64,000 nucleotides of DNA, taken from positions 682,001 to 746,000 of the forward strand of contig AP026147.1 in the NCBI GenBank assembly GCA_030295235.1. Reading direction: 5' to 3'. Positions 48,663 through 61,830 of this stretch are shown one piece after another. The translations under genes were made by a program, and so were the position numbers. The stretch's first letter is position 1; every line of letters begins with the position of its first letter. This stretch comes from Fistulifera solaris. Its lineage: Eukaryota; Bacillariophyta; Bacillariophyceae; Naviculales; Stauroneidaceae. Under the pieces are notes generated by a model. The model saw only the letters and a program-made list of their open reading frames with translations. It had not been told where the DNA came from and ran no database searches.

Positions 48663-50312
48663 ATGGCACACTTAGCACTGAAATCACGCATGCGAATGCG
48701 TTGTCACGGATTGTTTTCCTTCTTGACTCTTCTTTGCCTTTCACGGCCTCTTTCAATTCAAGCATGGTCGATTACACCGAAGTCTCGCCCTGTCTTGCAA
48801 TTCTATAACTCGGAAACACGCACGAAACAACCTTTGACCAAAGATCCGGCAAAAGATACAATCACAATGTACACTTGCGGTCCTACCGTTTACGATGCGG
48901 CTCATTTGGGGAATTTCCGCGCTTTCTTAACGTACGATGTCATGAAACGCGTCTTGCAGTATTTTGGCTACAAAGTTGAACATGTGTGTAACTTAACCGA
49001 TGTCGATGACAAGATTATCAAGAAAGCAAACGCAATGAATGCGAAAGATGCCAAGGAGATTACAGTAATGTACGAACAGCGTTTTCTGCGCGATTTAGAT
49101 CGACTCAATATTGTACGAGCGACACATTATCCTCGCGCTACCGAACATATTCCCGAAATGATGCAATTGATTACCAATTTACAACAAAATGGACTAGCGT
49201 ATGAAACAAAGGACGGGTCGTGGTATTTTCGAACGCGTGCGCAGCCCAAGTACGGACAGCGATTGGTGCAGAATCAAGTGGACGACGACGACACCACCGT
49301 CATCAACAATAGTGACGACGATAATAATACCGACAAGGAACATCCCGCTGATTTCTGTTTGTGGAAAGCGTTCAAAGAAGGTGTCGATCGAGATGATTTG
49401 GCGTGGTCATCGACAACGATTTCTCGCGGACGACCGGGATGGCATTTGGAATGCAGTGCCATGTCACGCAAATTCTTCCCACGGACATTGGACTTTCACG
49501 GCGGTGGACATGATTTGAAATTTCCCCATCACGAAAATGAAATTGCGCAATCTGAAGGAGCTTTTCCCGACACGTTGCCCTTTTGTAATTGTTGGTTTCA
49601 CAACGGCTTTGTCACCATTTCGGAGCAAGACACGAAAATGAGTAAAAGTTTGGGCAACTTCTTGACGCTGGAATCCGCTTGTCCAACACCCTTGCAAGTT
49701 CGAGCGTATCGTTACTTGGTTGTGACCAGTCAATATCGACAAGACTTAAAATTTACGACGGAATCTATGCAAGCCAGTACCAAGGCCTTGAAACGAATGG
49801 ACAAGGTGTGGTCGGCCTTGCAATCATACTACGAGCCTGAAGTCGGTATCACCGACTATAGGGATGTTGATGGCAGAGTACAAGCGCAATGGGAGAACTT
49901 TGAAACTGCCATCGCGGATGATTTGAGTATGCCCAGAGCAACAGCTTGTTTGTTCGCCCTGATCAAACTGGCTGAGCAGGAACTGAAAAGTTCAGGAGAT
50001 ACGGACATGGATGAAACAAAGAAACACCTTTTGCAAAGCATTGCATTGGTCATGAGGAAAATGGATCAGGTCTTGGGAGTGTTTTACACCGTTCCAGAAG
50101 ACGATTCAGCGAGTGATGCCGACGATCAATCCGCTCGACATGACAACAATACCATCCCAGAACGAGTTCAGAACTTGGTCGAGCAACGCAAAGAGGCCAA
50201 GAAAAACAAAGATTATGCACTAGCAGATCAATTGCGACAAGAGATACTGGAGTGCGGTTTTGTGGTGCAGGATGGTGCGCAAGGAGTGACGGTTATGCCC
50301 GTAGAGGCGTAA
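48663..50312 (+). CDS. CARS: cysteinyl-tRNA synthetase, plastid-targeted
   Basis: Class I synthetase that charges tRNA-Cys. 549 residues in one exon, complete. The catalytic domain has 'TMYTCGPTVYDAAHLGNFRA' with the HIGH-type motif (HLGN), zinc ligands (the Cys of TCGP, 'ECSAMS', 'HHENEIAQSE') and 'KMSKSLGN'; the C-terminal anticodon-binding region ends in 'KDYALADQLRQEILECGFVV'. The N-terminus is a hydrophobic signal peptide followed by 'SIQA|WSITPKSRP', where A|W then Ser/basic residues resembles the ASAFAP cleavage site of heterokont plastid proteins; dual plastid and mitochondrial targeting is possible. The start may instead be the Met at 48690, directly before the signal peptide. An acidic insertion (VDDDDTTVINNSDDDNN) lies before the zinc region. 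It is convergent with the MetAP gene, 60 bp away. Confidence 0.93.
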   Translation: MAHLALKSRMRMRCHGLFSFLTLLCLSRPLSIQAWSITPKSRPVLQFYNSETRTKQPLTKDPAKDTITMYTCGPTVYDAAHLGNFRAFLTYDVMKRVLQYFGYKVEHVCNLTDVDDKIIKKANAMNAKDAKEITVMYEQRFLRDLDRLNIVRATHYPRATEHIPEMMQLITNLQQNGLAYETKDGSWYFRTRAQPKYGQRLVQNQVDDDDTTVINNSDDDNNTDKEHPADFCLWKAFKEGVDRDDLAWSSTTISRGRPGWHLECSAMSRKFFPRTLDFHGGGHDLKFPHHENEIAQSEGAFPDTLPFCNCWFHNGFVTISEQDTKMSKSLGNFLTLESACPTPLQVRAYRYLVVTSQYRQDLKFTTESMQASTKALKRMDKVWSALQSYYEPEVGITDYRDVDGRVQAQWENFETAIADDLSMPRATACLFALIKLAEQELKSSGDTDMDETKKHLLQSIALVMRKMDQVLGVFYTVPEDDSASDADDQSARHDNNTIPERVQNLVEQRKEAKKNKDYALADQLRQEILECGFVVQDGAQGVTVMPVEA

Positions 50313-50372
50313 TCAATAGGCTCAATAATTAATACGGAAGTCGATCCACGCAAATATTTCTATTACTCCTAT

Positions 50373-51593
50373 TTATACTCCCAAGCCATGCTTCTCTCGA
50401 TTAATTTTCGTTTGCTTTTCCACAGCATCTTTACTAGTTCCCAACCATATGCCCAAATGGACTTTAGATTCGCGTTCCCAAAATTGTAGAGGCGAATCCT
50501 CGGTTTTTCCGGTGAGCGCTTCGACACCATCCGGTGTAATCAACAAAGTGTGTTCGAACTGCGCCGAGCGACCCCCGTCGACCGTCGTGGCCGTCCAATC
50601 ATCGGGCCAGCTCAAATGCTTGGCACTGCCCTGACAGATCATAGGTTCAATGGTAAAAGTATGTCCCGGAGCCATTTGACCATTGGGTTCATTGTTGCGA
50701 TAATGCAAGATGTTGGGTGTCGTGTGAAAGATACTACCGACACCGTGTCCACAGAAGCCTTTGACGGTACTGTATCCTTTCGCGACGACGTGATCTTCAA
50801 TCAAGGCGCCCAAATCTTTGTAATAACGATCGGGCTTGACGTACTGACAAGCTAGTAACCAAGCATCGTAGGTCGTTTGCAACAAATCACGAGAAGCATC
50901 ATCGCACTCGCCGCCAACCACAAACATTTCACTACAATCCCCGTGATGTCCATCCTTATAGACGGTGATGTCTAAATTAATGATATCACCGGCTTGCAAA
51001 GGTCGATCATCCGGAATTCCATGACAGATAACTTCATTCACGGAAGTACAGCATGATTTCGGGTACCTGTGATAATTCAAAGGCGACGGATACGCGTTGT
51101 TTTTGATAATCATTTCGTGTACCGCCTGATCAATTTCATCGGTCGTAACACCCGGTGCTACCATTCGCCCCGCCATATCGAGTACTTGACGAGCCAGACG
51201 TCCCGCTGTTCGCATGGCTTGAATTTGTTCGGGTGTTTTCGGTTCAATGATCCACGGCAAAAGCGGTCGTTGTGCGGCAGGACGTCCCGTTTTGGCATAA
51301 TCGGGTTGCGGAATATGAGCAGGGACCGTTTTTTGTGGTGTTTGTTGGCCCGGACGAATCGTTCCAGCGTACGGAAAGGATGTCATGACAGGTGTTGTAC
51401 TTGCAGGAGCACTTCCGAAGCCTTTTCCGGATCCTTTCTTCGTTTTGCTAGTTCGTTTTTCATAACAGCGTGTCAAAGACGGAGCAGTCGATTGTCGTGT
51501 TTTGAAAAGAAAGGCAGAAGTGCTGTGACTCGAAAGATAGATGCAACAGCCGACAAACAAGAAAAAGTTCTTGTTGAATTTCATCATTGTCAT
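50373..51593 (-). CDS. MAP1: methionine aminopeptidase type I, plastid-targeted
   Basis: Removes the initiator methionine from new proteins; type I fold with two metals. 406 residues in one exon. The metal ligands are visible in order: Asp in 'INLDITVYKDGHHGDCSEMF' (two), His in 'GFCGHGVGSIFHTTPNI', Glu in 'HTFTIEPMICQG' and Glu in 'AQFEHTLLITPDG'. The N-terminus 'KNFFLFVGCCIYLSSHS' is a signal peptide, followed by 'TSA|FLFKTRQ', a good ASAFAP-type site with Phe at +1, then a Ser/Thr/basic transit-like stretch, so import into a complex plastid is predicted. It is convergent with CysRS; both would serve organelle protein synthesis. Confidence 0.94.
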   Translation of the reverse strand: MTMMKFNKNFFLFVGCCIYLSSHSTSAFLFKTRQSTAPSLTRCYEKRTSKTKKGSGKGFGSAPASTTPVMTSFPYAGTIRPGQQTPQKTVPAHIPQPDYAKTGRPAAQRPLLPWIIEPKTPEQIQAMRTAGRLARQVLDMAGRMVAPGVTTDEIDQAVHEMIIKNNAYPSPLNYHRYPKSCCTSVNEVICHGIPDDRPLQAGDIINLDITVYKDGHHGDCSEMFVVGGECDDASRDLLQTTYDAWLLACQYVKPDRYYKDLGALIEDHVVAKGYSTVKGFCGHGVGSIFHTTPNILHYRNNEPNGQMAPGHTFTIEPMICQGSAKHLSWPDDWTATTVDGGRSAQFEHTLLITPDGVEALTGKTEDSPLQFWERESKVHLGIWLGTSKDAVEKQTKINREKHGLGV

Positions 51594-52661
51594 ATCACAG
51601 AAATAACAAGAGAAGCGAGCCGAATAATTGTAAGGTGATTAAATAGAGAGTATTAGAAAAGGAAGAAAGGATAAAAGAATGAAGTGCTTGTTTTCAACCT
51701 CTTATTCTTTCCTTTTGATGAAGGTAAATAATGAACAACAAAATTAAAAGCAACGAAGCGAAAGTGACGTTCCTAAAACGCAGTGCGTACGACGTACGTA
51801 CTGTATCTCCATCCTTAAATCGAGCCTACCATTGTCCGGATAGTTTAGATCGAAATTCATTGCAATAAAATACGATGAGACTATAGCTGACTAGCGGATA
51901 TTCGTATCTCGCTTTATTAAGATATACGTTCTCGGGATGTGAATTATAAAAAGTGTCTTAGATGTTCAAATGGGCCAATTACTTTTTCAATAAAAGAACT
52001 TGAATATTTACACTGATACAAAATGTATATGACTTTTTCTGGTGACTGAACTGATTTGCAGTCGCGGACTTGGCGTCATCGATCACGTCTATTCCAAAAT
52101 AATTGCTACAAGCTGCTTTTCGAGGGCGTAAATTAACGTGTTGCGTTTACAATACATATCTAAAAATACCGTGACACCCTTGCCTAAATAAATCTTGTAC
52201 TATCGTTATTTCTGGCCCTCTTCACGTCCACTTATTCACACTTGACAGGTTTTGCTTCATGACTGAAAATGCAGTCGTGGTAAAGTTGATTAACATTTCG
52301 GGTGTATACTACGGTGTCGGTCGGACATTTCGTTGCAGTCGATGTTGTAGCGAAAGACCTTCATTCGCAAGGAAGTATAACATACTTGCCTTCATTTTAT
52401 ATGTTTTCGTTTGCAAGAGTTGTTACCGCATTAAAGTGCTCTAGTCTATTTTTCGCTCTCCTCCACTATCCTGCTTTCTGTTATTACATTTCCGCTCGCG
52501 GCGCTTTTGTGATCGCACAGTACATACGCAAAGAAATCCGGGGGACGTTGCGAGAACCTCACGGCGCGAGTTTACGGCTGTTTCACCTTTTCCTGTACAG
52601 GCAGCAGCTTCTATACGTCTCTTAACTATTTCTTGTGAAAGATCATTTCAATAACAAAAAC
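51594..52661. other. long intergenic stretch
   Basis: About 1 kb without a supported gene. It contains a GTACG-rich patch near 51786-51803 like the one at 933-966, and a GACTG..TGCAGTC dyad near 52261-52276 like that near 17464. Promoters of the MetAP and kinase genes lie at the ends. Confidence 0.4.
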
Positions 52662-53831
52662 ATGTCAGCAACGGCCACATTGCGGTCCTTCTTCAAGCAA
52701 ACGAGAACTTGGGCGTATTTTCTGTGGCAAATTGTGCAAGATTTCTGGGAAAATCTTTCGGGGCCGCTTATTACGTTTCCCAATCATCATTGCACGGTGC
52801 GTCGAGGGCGAGAATTAGCACAAGGAGGATTTTCTATTGTTTGGGAAGCACATGCGGTGCAGCGCAACAACTCGAATGCTCTCAATACGAACCGTACTTA
52901 CGCTCTCAAACAGTGCAATGTCACGGATCGAGAGTATCTGCGAGCGTGTCAAGCTGAAGCGGCAGTCCACGAAGCATTGCATCATCCCAATTGTATGCCG
53001 TTGCTGGGGATGACGATTGTTTCGTCTCATTCGAATCAAAAAACGTGTTTCATGCTCTTTCCGTTCTTTACCAAATCGCTGCGCGATCATGTTAATGAAT
53101 CACTATTCAGTCATTCGAACAGCGCTATCAATCAGTGGACGGAAGAAATTTTGCTTCAAGTGTTCCACGGTATTTTACAAGGAGTGCAAGCCATGCACCA
53201 AGCACAATACACGCATCGCGATTTGAAATTGGAAAATGTTTTGCTGGATATCTCCCAAAAAAGCAACAGGATTACACCTATACTTATGGATTTCGGTTCT
53301 GCGGGGCCCTTGTATGCACCCGCATCGACGCGTTCGGACTTATTGCACATTACCGATCAAGCGGCGCAACATACGACCATCACCTACCGTCCTCCCGAAC
53401 TATTGGAGGGCACCTTGTGGCCCTGTGAGGCTCATACACGCACACTCGATTATCAAAAAGTCGATGTATGGAGTTGTGCATGTATCTTGTTTGCCATGAT
53501 GTACGGAGCTTCGCCAGTGGAGTGGCAAAATGGGAAAGTGGTGGAATGTACGCCACTCTCGATCTTGAATGCGCGCATTACGGTCACAAATCACCACAGT
53601 CCATACTCAACGGAGCTGCATCAGTTGATCGCGTCGACGTTGGTTCAAGAACCTGACCAGCGACCAGATTTGACGAAACTGATTCAGCAAATCGAGTCGT
53701 TGCTTGTGCAAAAGCAAGGAACCGTTCCCCGTACCAATCCGTCGGATTGTTGGTGGTATTCATTGAACGAGCATGTGTACGATACAGCGGAGGACAAAGA
53801 TGATGTATCATTATTGCGCTCTCGTGTCTAG
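52662..53831 (+). CDS. STK16-like Ser/Thr protein kinase (NAK family)
   Basis: About 389 residues in one exon; start at the ATG 52662 because the frame upstream opens only with GTG. Kinase signatures: Gly-rich 'ELAQGGFSIVWEA', Lys in 'YALKQC', catalytic 'HRDLKLENVLL', 'MDFGSAG' and 'TITYRPPELLEG'. The Gly loop form, 'MDFGS' and 'TYRPPEL' are typical of the NAK/STK16 (MPSK1) group, which act at Golgi and plasma membrane. STK16 is anchored by N-terminal acylation; the N-terminus here is hydrophobic and W/F-rich ('WAYFLWQIVQDFWENL') with no Gly2, so anchoring, if any, differs. The catalytic residues are complete. Confidence 0.82.
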   Translation: MSATATLRSFFKQTRTWAYFLWQIVQDFWENLSGPLITFPNHHCTVRRGRELAQGGFSIVWEAHAVQRNNSNALNTNRTYALKQCNVTDREYLRACQAEAAVHEALHHPNCMPLLGMTIVSSHSNQKTCFMLFPFFTKSLRDHVNESLFSHSNSAINQWTEEILLQVFHGILQGVQAMHQAQYTHRDLKLENVLLDISQKSNRITPILMDFGSAGPLYAPASTRSDLLHITDQAAQHTTITYRPPELLEGTLWPCEAHTRTLDYQKVDVWSCACILFAMMYGASPVEWQNGKVVECTPLSILNARITVTNHHSPYSTELHQLIASTLVQEPDQRPDLTKLIQQIESLLVQKQGTVPRTNPSDCWWYSLNEHVYDTAEDKDDVSLLRSRV

Positions 53832-54110
53832 CGGACGGCTTTATTTTGGATGGGACGACATGCATTTGGGCCTGGCACATTCGAACAAAACAAATCGCAA
53901 TTTGTTTACTACGCCCAACAGCATGGTTACAAGCTTATCTATTAAGTGCGCGCGCTTTGTATACCTGGTAGCCTTCTTGCAAGCACGCACAATATTTGTA
54001 AACGAAGAACTCTTCTGGGCCTCTCTGCAACTTATAAGCAAGCACTTTGATAAACTCGATACAACTGCACGTGCTCCATGGGACCTACAAAGACATCTCC
54101 TGTCCGCTTG

Positions 54111-54655
54111 TTAGAGATATTTTTCTTGCCGACAAAAAGAACGTGCTCTTTCTTTCAATGTTTCTATATTGACGCTTTCCCAGTCCACCGACTGATGCGG
54201 CAAAAGATTGCTCCTCCGGAATAGACGGTCGCCGGTAGACCTTGGCCCGAAGCTAGTGCCCGAACGGAATCCATAGTTTGGCGTACTAATTTGCGTGTCA
54301 GTTTGGGGCCGTCTTCTGCATGCAGCAACCATGCTTGCATGTCTTGAAGCCATTCTTCGGAATCTGATTTCGGTGATTTTAGAGAAGAAAGAGTTGATTT
54401 GTGTTTATTTGAAATTTTCGAATGGCGCTTGGAAGTTGACGGGGAAGAAGGACTCTTTCGCTGTTTAGTTCTAAATTGCTTGGTCGGTGTAACGACCGTA
54501 GATTGTTTCTTAATATCATCAGTTATTGTGACTTCTTGAAGACGATGTTTGGCTGGAGAAGATGGCGCAGTCATCTCTCTCTTTCTGTTATCGTTTGCTT
54601 TTACACTTCCGTGATCAGATCGGAGCAATAGTAACCAAGAGAATATATCTGACAT
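54111..54655 (-). CDS. small unknown basic protein
   Basis: About 181 residues. A hydrophobic start (SDIFSWLLLL), a long Ser/Lys-rich disordered part (KRHSKISNKHKSTLSSLK) and a short folded end: 'SDSEEWLQDMQAWLLHAED', 'KLTRKLVRQTMDSVRALASG', 'QSVDWESVNIETLKERARSF'. No family recognised. The frame changes at the A4 run 54202-54205; the downstream frame reads more naturally, so the end at 54111 is preferred over the stop at 54164. Confidence 0.45.
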
Positions 54656-55311
54656 TATAACTAGTATCTTGTAAGAGCGCGATAAATGCTTGTTGACGCC
54701 TGATGGCCGATGTTGTTGTGCTTCAAAATAAACATATTATAGTCATCGTTCATCGTCGTTTCGTCGCGACCGCAGTTTACCGCTACGACAGTCGTCCCAT
54801 TGGATAATGAAACAATAAACAGACGCTTTCAATAACTCATTCCTAGAGCAGCTAAGCCATCGCAATAACTGCTAGTTCTATCCCGATTTATCCCGCAGCA
54901 TGAAGAAGTGTGACGGTTTGGTGACGGTTGCCAAGCGCGAATCTAAATTGTATTGGCAAATAGTTGACGCAACCGAAGGCAAGTCAAACGAAGTAGCTTC
55001 TTTGTGCAACTTGTACAAAGAAACCTATAGACAAAAACTCTAGCAATAATATAGCAGAAAGATGAGGACCTTTTGAGGTTTCAGCCGCTCAAAGCAACCT
55101 CCCATTGTGTCGCGCTCTAGCATTTCGGCGCGTCCTGTCCTCTTTGTGTGTATACACACTCCGTTTGAAACTTTGATTTTCAATTGACTATGTAGATTGT
55201 TGCGAGAGAATGCTTCCGTCGTTGTTTTCATTTTGTTTCCACTTAAGGCTGCTTATACAACCCATGGTCATTCATATTTCACACGACATGAGAATCTCCA
55301 CAACATTTGTT
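54656..55311. other. intergenic
   Basis: 656 bp without a recognisable gene or repeat, between two minus-strand genes. Confidence 0.4.
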
Positions 55312-57144
<1,833 letters not shown>

Positions 57145-57709
57145 GTTTCCTTGAAGCTAAATAAGATGAATCAACCTTGTATTCTTGATTGGCTGGAAAA
57201 TGCCAATGCTTATTGTGAGAGAGGGTTGGTTCTTTCTCCTTTTTCTTTTTTACGCTTTCTCGTTTCTTTTTGTCGCGGGCGAAATATTGATTGGTGGTGT
57301 GTTTCGTTGCGATGACGAGCGAAGGACAGACGAAATGGTGGATGATGGATGCGTGACTGGATGGGTCTCTGGAAGTCATGAATGGATGAAGATCATGACC
57401 GTACACAACAACGTCAGATAAAACCACGTCACAAGCACTTGTGGCTTGGTCGTAGGAGAGAACAAAAGGGAAAAGGGGCCGAGTTAACATACTATACAAG
57501 GTACAGTACGTGCTGACTTTCTATAGAACAAAACGTAGTCTTCTTTGTTTTGACACACAAAAGTCCGCGAAACAACGAAACTTCGAAAGTGCTCCGCGCC
57601 GCGCGCAAAGCAACATTTTGTTTTTTGTTCTTCGTTTCATTTCCTTCTCTCTGATCTCTGATTGCAAGCTGCATCCTAAATAGACAATTACCAGGCAATC
57701 TCCTGAAGA
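57145..57709. promoter_or_regulatory. divergent promoter region, helicase and kinase
   Basis: 565 bp between two gene starts on opposite strands. No element recognised beyond T-rich tracts near 57229-57265. Confidence 0.35.
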
Positions 57710-58953
57710 ATGAAAGGTCTCTTGAATGCATTAGAACGAAAAAATAGCCGTCCTAGCAAAACTTGGAGCGCGAAAGATGCTTCTGTTTCGCGATCTGGGG
57801 CTTCCGTGACGATTGCGTCGAGCATATCATCGGGATCTGCTTCGGCTTTCGCACCCTCTTCCTCCTCTTCCACAAGTGATCATGATTATCAAATAAAATC
57901 GAAAGAACGCGCACGAACAATCGTCGAAATCACGCAAAAAACGTTGGTTGGGTTGCTTGAAAACGAAAACGAATTCGAACATGAGTACACCTTTTCATCG
58001 ATTAAAAAGAATCACAAGAACCTTCAATACACGAGTCGCGACGACTTAATTATAGGTGAAACGCTAGCGATGGGAGGCTTTGGATGTATCATACAAGTTC
58101 ATGCAACCACCTTGTCCTCATCGAATAAATACGTCATGAAAACATTGATTCCAATGTCACGCGCGGCATCAGATGCGAAACTCATCAGTGCGGCGCATCA
58201 ATTGGCCAAAGAACGCTACTTTTTATCGCACCTGAGTCATCCCAACATTATCTCGATGTATGCCATGTCAAAGGGTGGTTTGTCAGTTATTCAAGAAACA
58301 CGACGTCTCGATTCGTATTTCATTATCGAAGAATACATGCCCATGCTACTCACGGATCAAATTCAAATATGGCACCAAAAGCAGAGTCAGCATCGACAAT
58401 CTCGCTGGTCTTTCAAGAAAAAGATAAATCCCCAGATATTTCTCGAACAAGTTACATGCGCTGTACAGATTGCTTCCGCACTGAACTATTTGCATCATCA
58501 GCGAGTCATCTTTCGTGATGTCAAAAGTGCCAACGTCGGAATATCGGCACAACGTCAAGCGAAGCTATTCGATTTCGGTTTAGCAGTGCAGCTTCCCAAG
58601 GACGCTGATCTGGATGCTTTACAGCCTTCGCTCGGGGGTAGTCGCGTAGGCACATTACGAATGATGGCGACGGAAGTCTTGCGGAAGCAACCCTACAATG
58701 TGAAAGCCGATGTGTTTTCCTTTGCGCTGCTGTTGTGGGAAATGATCGTTTTAGATCAAAGACCCCCCGAAGGTGGTTGTGGTGTCTACGGAAGTCGACC
58801 ACCGTTACCATCGCACTGGCCCTTTACTTTGAAACGTATCTTGGAAAGAGCATGGGCGGATGATTTTCAAAATGAACGTCCGCACATGTCCGAGGTTTTA
58901 CTCTTTTGCGAGATCTGCAACGGCAACTGCTGTCGGAACAGACTGCGCGTTAA
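57710..58953 (+). CDS. protein kinase, TKL-like
   Basis: About 414 residues after allowing one frame change. Ser-rich N-terminus (residues 1-65), linker, then kinase: 'AMGGFGCIIQVHA', Lys in 'YVMKTLI', 'HLSHPNIISMYAM', 'VIFRDVKSANVGI' (Phe replaces the His of HRD; Asp and Asn kept), 'FDFGLA', 'VGTLRMMATEVL' and 'KADVFSFALLLWEMI'. The catalytic Lys, Asp and DFG are present, so activity is likely. The TKL-like label comes from 'RDVKSAN' and 'DVFSFALLLWEM'. The frame as given runs on to 59095, but at the T4 run 58904-58907 one extra T gives 'FLRDLQRQLLSEQTAR' and a stop at 58953, a natural kinase C-terminus; I prefer that end. Confidence 0.8.
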
Positions 58954-59236
58954 CAGATATCACGCAAGTAGAGTTTACATTTTGTTGTGTCCTTCAACTT
59001 TGTTAGTCAAGAATAGTACTTTTTTAAAAATTGGCTCAAATATATTGAAAACGCTCTTTACGACTCGTCCATGCCCTTTCAGCTTATTAAATTAGATGCC
59101 GAACCTTTTCTCGCGTGCGTACAATTAGCCACTTTGTTTTGAGAAGGAACTCACACATCATCATTATTTGCTCGAGAATAATTACGTGGTAAACAATAGG
59201 CGCGCCTTCCTCAATAATTGCGTTCATGCGACGAAG

Positions 59237-60144
59237 CTACAGCGTGTTAATGTATTCTTTCTTCCACAGATCGTATAGTTGCTGATCTGTGGTATCTGCT
59301 TTGCGCATATAGACGCATAGCTTCGACCCCGATTCTTCTACCAGGTTGAGAAATGAGTCCGCCTTTCTATATTGATAGAGTTTCTTTTGTTCTGTACAGT
59401 CATGAAAGAGGACTTTTGTCTTGGTGGGGTCTCCTCCTCGCGCACTCGCATGCAAAAAGGCTATTAACATACACGCCAATCGGTATCTTCCGTCTACCAT
59501 GTACACATCGAACGGTAACTCCTCCGACAACATGGGGGCTACTTGATAATCGAGCGATGCTTTCGCCAGCTCCTTTTCTGGATATCCCCAAATTCCAGTC
59601 TTTCCAATGTCGGCAAGGTAGAATCGAAAATGAGGCAACGATTTATCTCTGGCGTTGGCGACCCATTCCGCATCGGAATCAATCCCAGCATAGCGACGGA
59701 CTCCAACATGACTGGCGATATACGTTGATTCACCGAGTCCCCATTCAAAAACTGAGTCTGCTTCACTGTATATTCTACCCAATAAAGTTCTATCTTGATC
59801 CGTTAATCCGCCGGTTGTTTTCTGAGTCCACGAAGCAAGGCGAAATGTCGTGCGTGGTTCTGTAGGGGTGTGTTGTAACGTAATATTCAAGGAATCTTGC
59901 GCCGCTCGGTCAAAGAACGTAAGCGAATTTTTGTTGTCTGCTCCTCTTATTTGAGAAGACTTCAAAATAGTCGTACCAGTATCAGTTGGAGGCAAAAGAC
60001 AAGCAACGAAGATCCTTTCAAAAGATGAACCGGTCGAACGGCAAGTAATATCACAAAAACCAAACAACCCAATATCGACTGAATGATAAAGGTTATTCGC
60101 AGATTGCGCGAAGTTCTTCTTGATACAGCTGAAATGGTGGCCAT
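59237..60144 (-). CDS. membrane-anchored methyltransferase-like protein, copy 1
   Basis: About 302 residues. One N-terminal signal anchor ('RITFIIQSILGCLVFVILLA'), a short stem with 'FFDRAAQDSLNITLQ', then a Rossmann-type domain: 'VFEWGLGESTYIASHVGV' (Gly-rich SAM-type loop), 'YAGIDSDAEWVANAR' (acidic end of strand 2), 'FDVYMVDGRYRLACMLIAFL' and 'TKVLFHDC'. This matches class I SAM-methyltransferase-like proteins of unknown substrate, probably facing the Golgi lumen and acting on sugars. The frame changes once in the stem near 60000. The next gene upstream (60617-61523) is a paralogue in the same orientation, very similar from 'TTGGLT' to the end. No better-known family is recognised. Confidence 0.68.
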
Positions 60145-60616
60145 GATTAGACAGAGTGCTTTATTGAATATTCGTTTATAGGATTATATTTTGTTATCGT
60201 TGTGTTGCAACATAAAATAATGCTTTTACCTACTGACGCCTTCCCACTCGCGATCGACTCATCCATGCGGGACTGCTATCCACTTGAAGTCAAACTATAA
60301 CACTCTACCTGATACTCCGTAGTTATTCAACAGCTAACGCCATCTCAACGTTACCAAGACTAAGATGATCAAATAAGCACCAACGGCATTTTTTCTATCT
60401 TTCAATTCAATTATTCCATTGCTTATCTCTTGTGATGTTGATTGAAGATGAATGCTTGTACAATGGACTTTAAGACCCTAAATACCTGAGCCGACGTTGC
60501 CACCCCGAAAGTCTCTACTGTTGACACATGCGACCCTATGATCTAGGGTTAGTTGTTGTTTAGTTGATTCTGCTTGTGCTCATTTTCTATCTAAGCTTGC
60601 TTCAGTTATGCCATAA
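60145..60616. other. spacer between tandem paralogues
   Basis: 472 bp, no gene recognised; includes the promoter of copy 1 and the 3' end of copy 2. Confidence 0.4.
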
Positions 60617-61523
60617 TTACTCGACTTCACGATACTCCTCCAACCATAGATCAAGTAATTGTTGATCCGTCGTTGCCCTCTTTCGCTTGTATACACACAG
60701 CCTTCTCCCAGAATGTTCTACCAAGTCTAGTAGATGATCCGCCTTTCGATATTGAGGCCTATCCAGCAATTTTGGCCCTTCCCCTTCCTTGTAACAATCA
60801 TGGAGCAAAACTTTGGTTCGTGAAGGATCGGCACCCCGAGCACTTGCATGTAAAAAGGCTATTAGCATACAAGCGAGTCGATATCTTCCGTCCACCATGT
60901 ACACATCGAACGGTAGATGTTCGGACAACAGTGGAGCTAATTGATAGTCAAGGTATGACTTTGGCAAATTTTCTTCCGGATATCCCCAAAGCCCAGTATT
61001 ACCGATATCTGCGAGATAGAATCGAAAATGAGGTAGCGATTGATTTCTTGCGTTGGCTACCCATACCGCATCCGAATCGATTCCAGCATATCGCGGGACG
61101 CCGACATGACTGGCAATATAAGTCGATTCACCGAGTCCCCACTCAAAAACAGAGTCTGCTTCGTAATATATTTTTGCAAGAACCAGACGATCTTCTTCCG
61201 TGAGCCCTCCTGTTGTTGTTTTATTCCAGCCTTTCCTAAAAAAATCTGGTGCGTTTTCCGGTAGGCATATCTTGCAGTATAATTTGTTGAACTTCTTGAG
61301 CCGCTCGATCAAAGAATTTGTTTGATTTGACGCCCGGAACATTATGAAGACTATTGATCGCAGTTCCTTGACTTTGATTGAATTGTTGCATATCAAAAAG
61401 GGACCCCATGCGTAGGATTTCGAATATCGAAAAGAGTGCAAAGAGAGGAAAGAGAAATTTGGCTCTCGCTGTCGCCCCGCGTTTTGTCGCGTCTCTGTTT
61501 TGTTCTGTTGTCGCCGTGGTCAT
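60617..61523 (-). CDS. membrane-anchored methyltransferase-like protein, copy 2
   Basis: About 301 residues, paralogue of the gene at 59237-60144. N-terminal anchor 'FLFPLFALFSIFEIL', stem 'FFDRAAQEVQQIILQDMPTG', then 'VFEWGLGESTYIASHVGV', 'YAGIDSDAVWVANAR', 'FDVYMVDGRYRLACMLIAFL' and 'TKVLLHDCYKEGEG'. The last helices 'TTDQQLLDLWLEEYREVE' match copy 1. The frame breaks at the 7-base A run 61238-61244 (T run on the coding strand): with one base fewer it reads RTRFFRKGWNKTTTGG, in step with copy 1, so sequence error is likely. Substrate unknown. Confidence 0.7.
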
Positions 61524-61830
61524 GATTCTCTCACAAAGTTAATCTTTATGATATTTGTAAGAAGAAAGTCAGCTTAAACGGAAAGAGCTTCAACAAAAGA
61601 TTGACAGAAATTGGACTACGGAAAAGGAAATGCGATGAAGCGGTAAAACGTGCGTCGTGATTTTCTTCGTGACGAGTGACGAGTGACGAGCAGGTCGAAA
61701 ACAATGACAGCTCCAGACACTAAACCTTAACGTTACTGGAGAATATATGTATCTGATCGCGGACTATATAATATCATCATACATAATGTTTCTTTCCAGG
61801 TTATAGGTTATAGACATAGACTAGACTATA

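Noticed and set aside
53773-54114. 113-codon frame after the STK16-like kinase
   Set aside because: It overlaps the end of the kinase in another frame and has no domain. The region is better read as the kinase 3' UTR.
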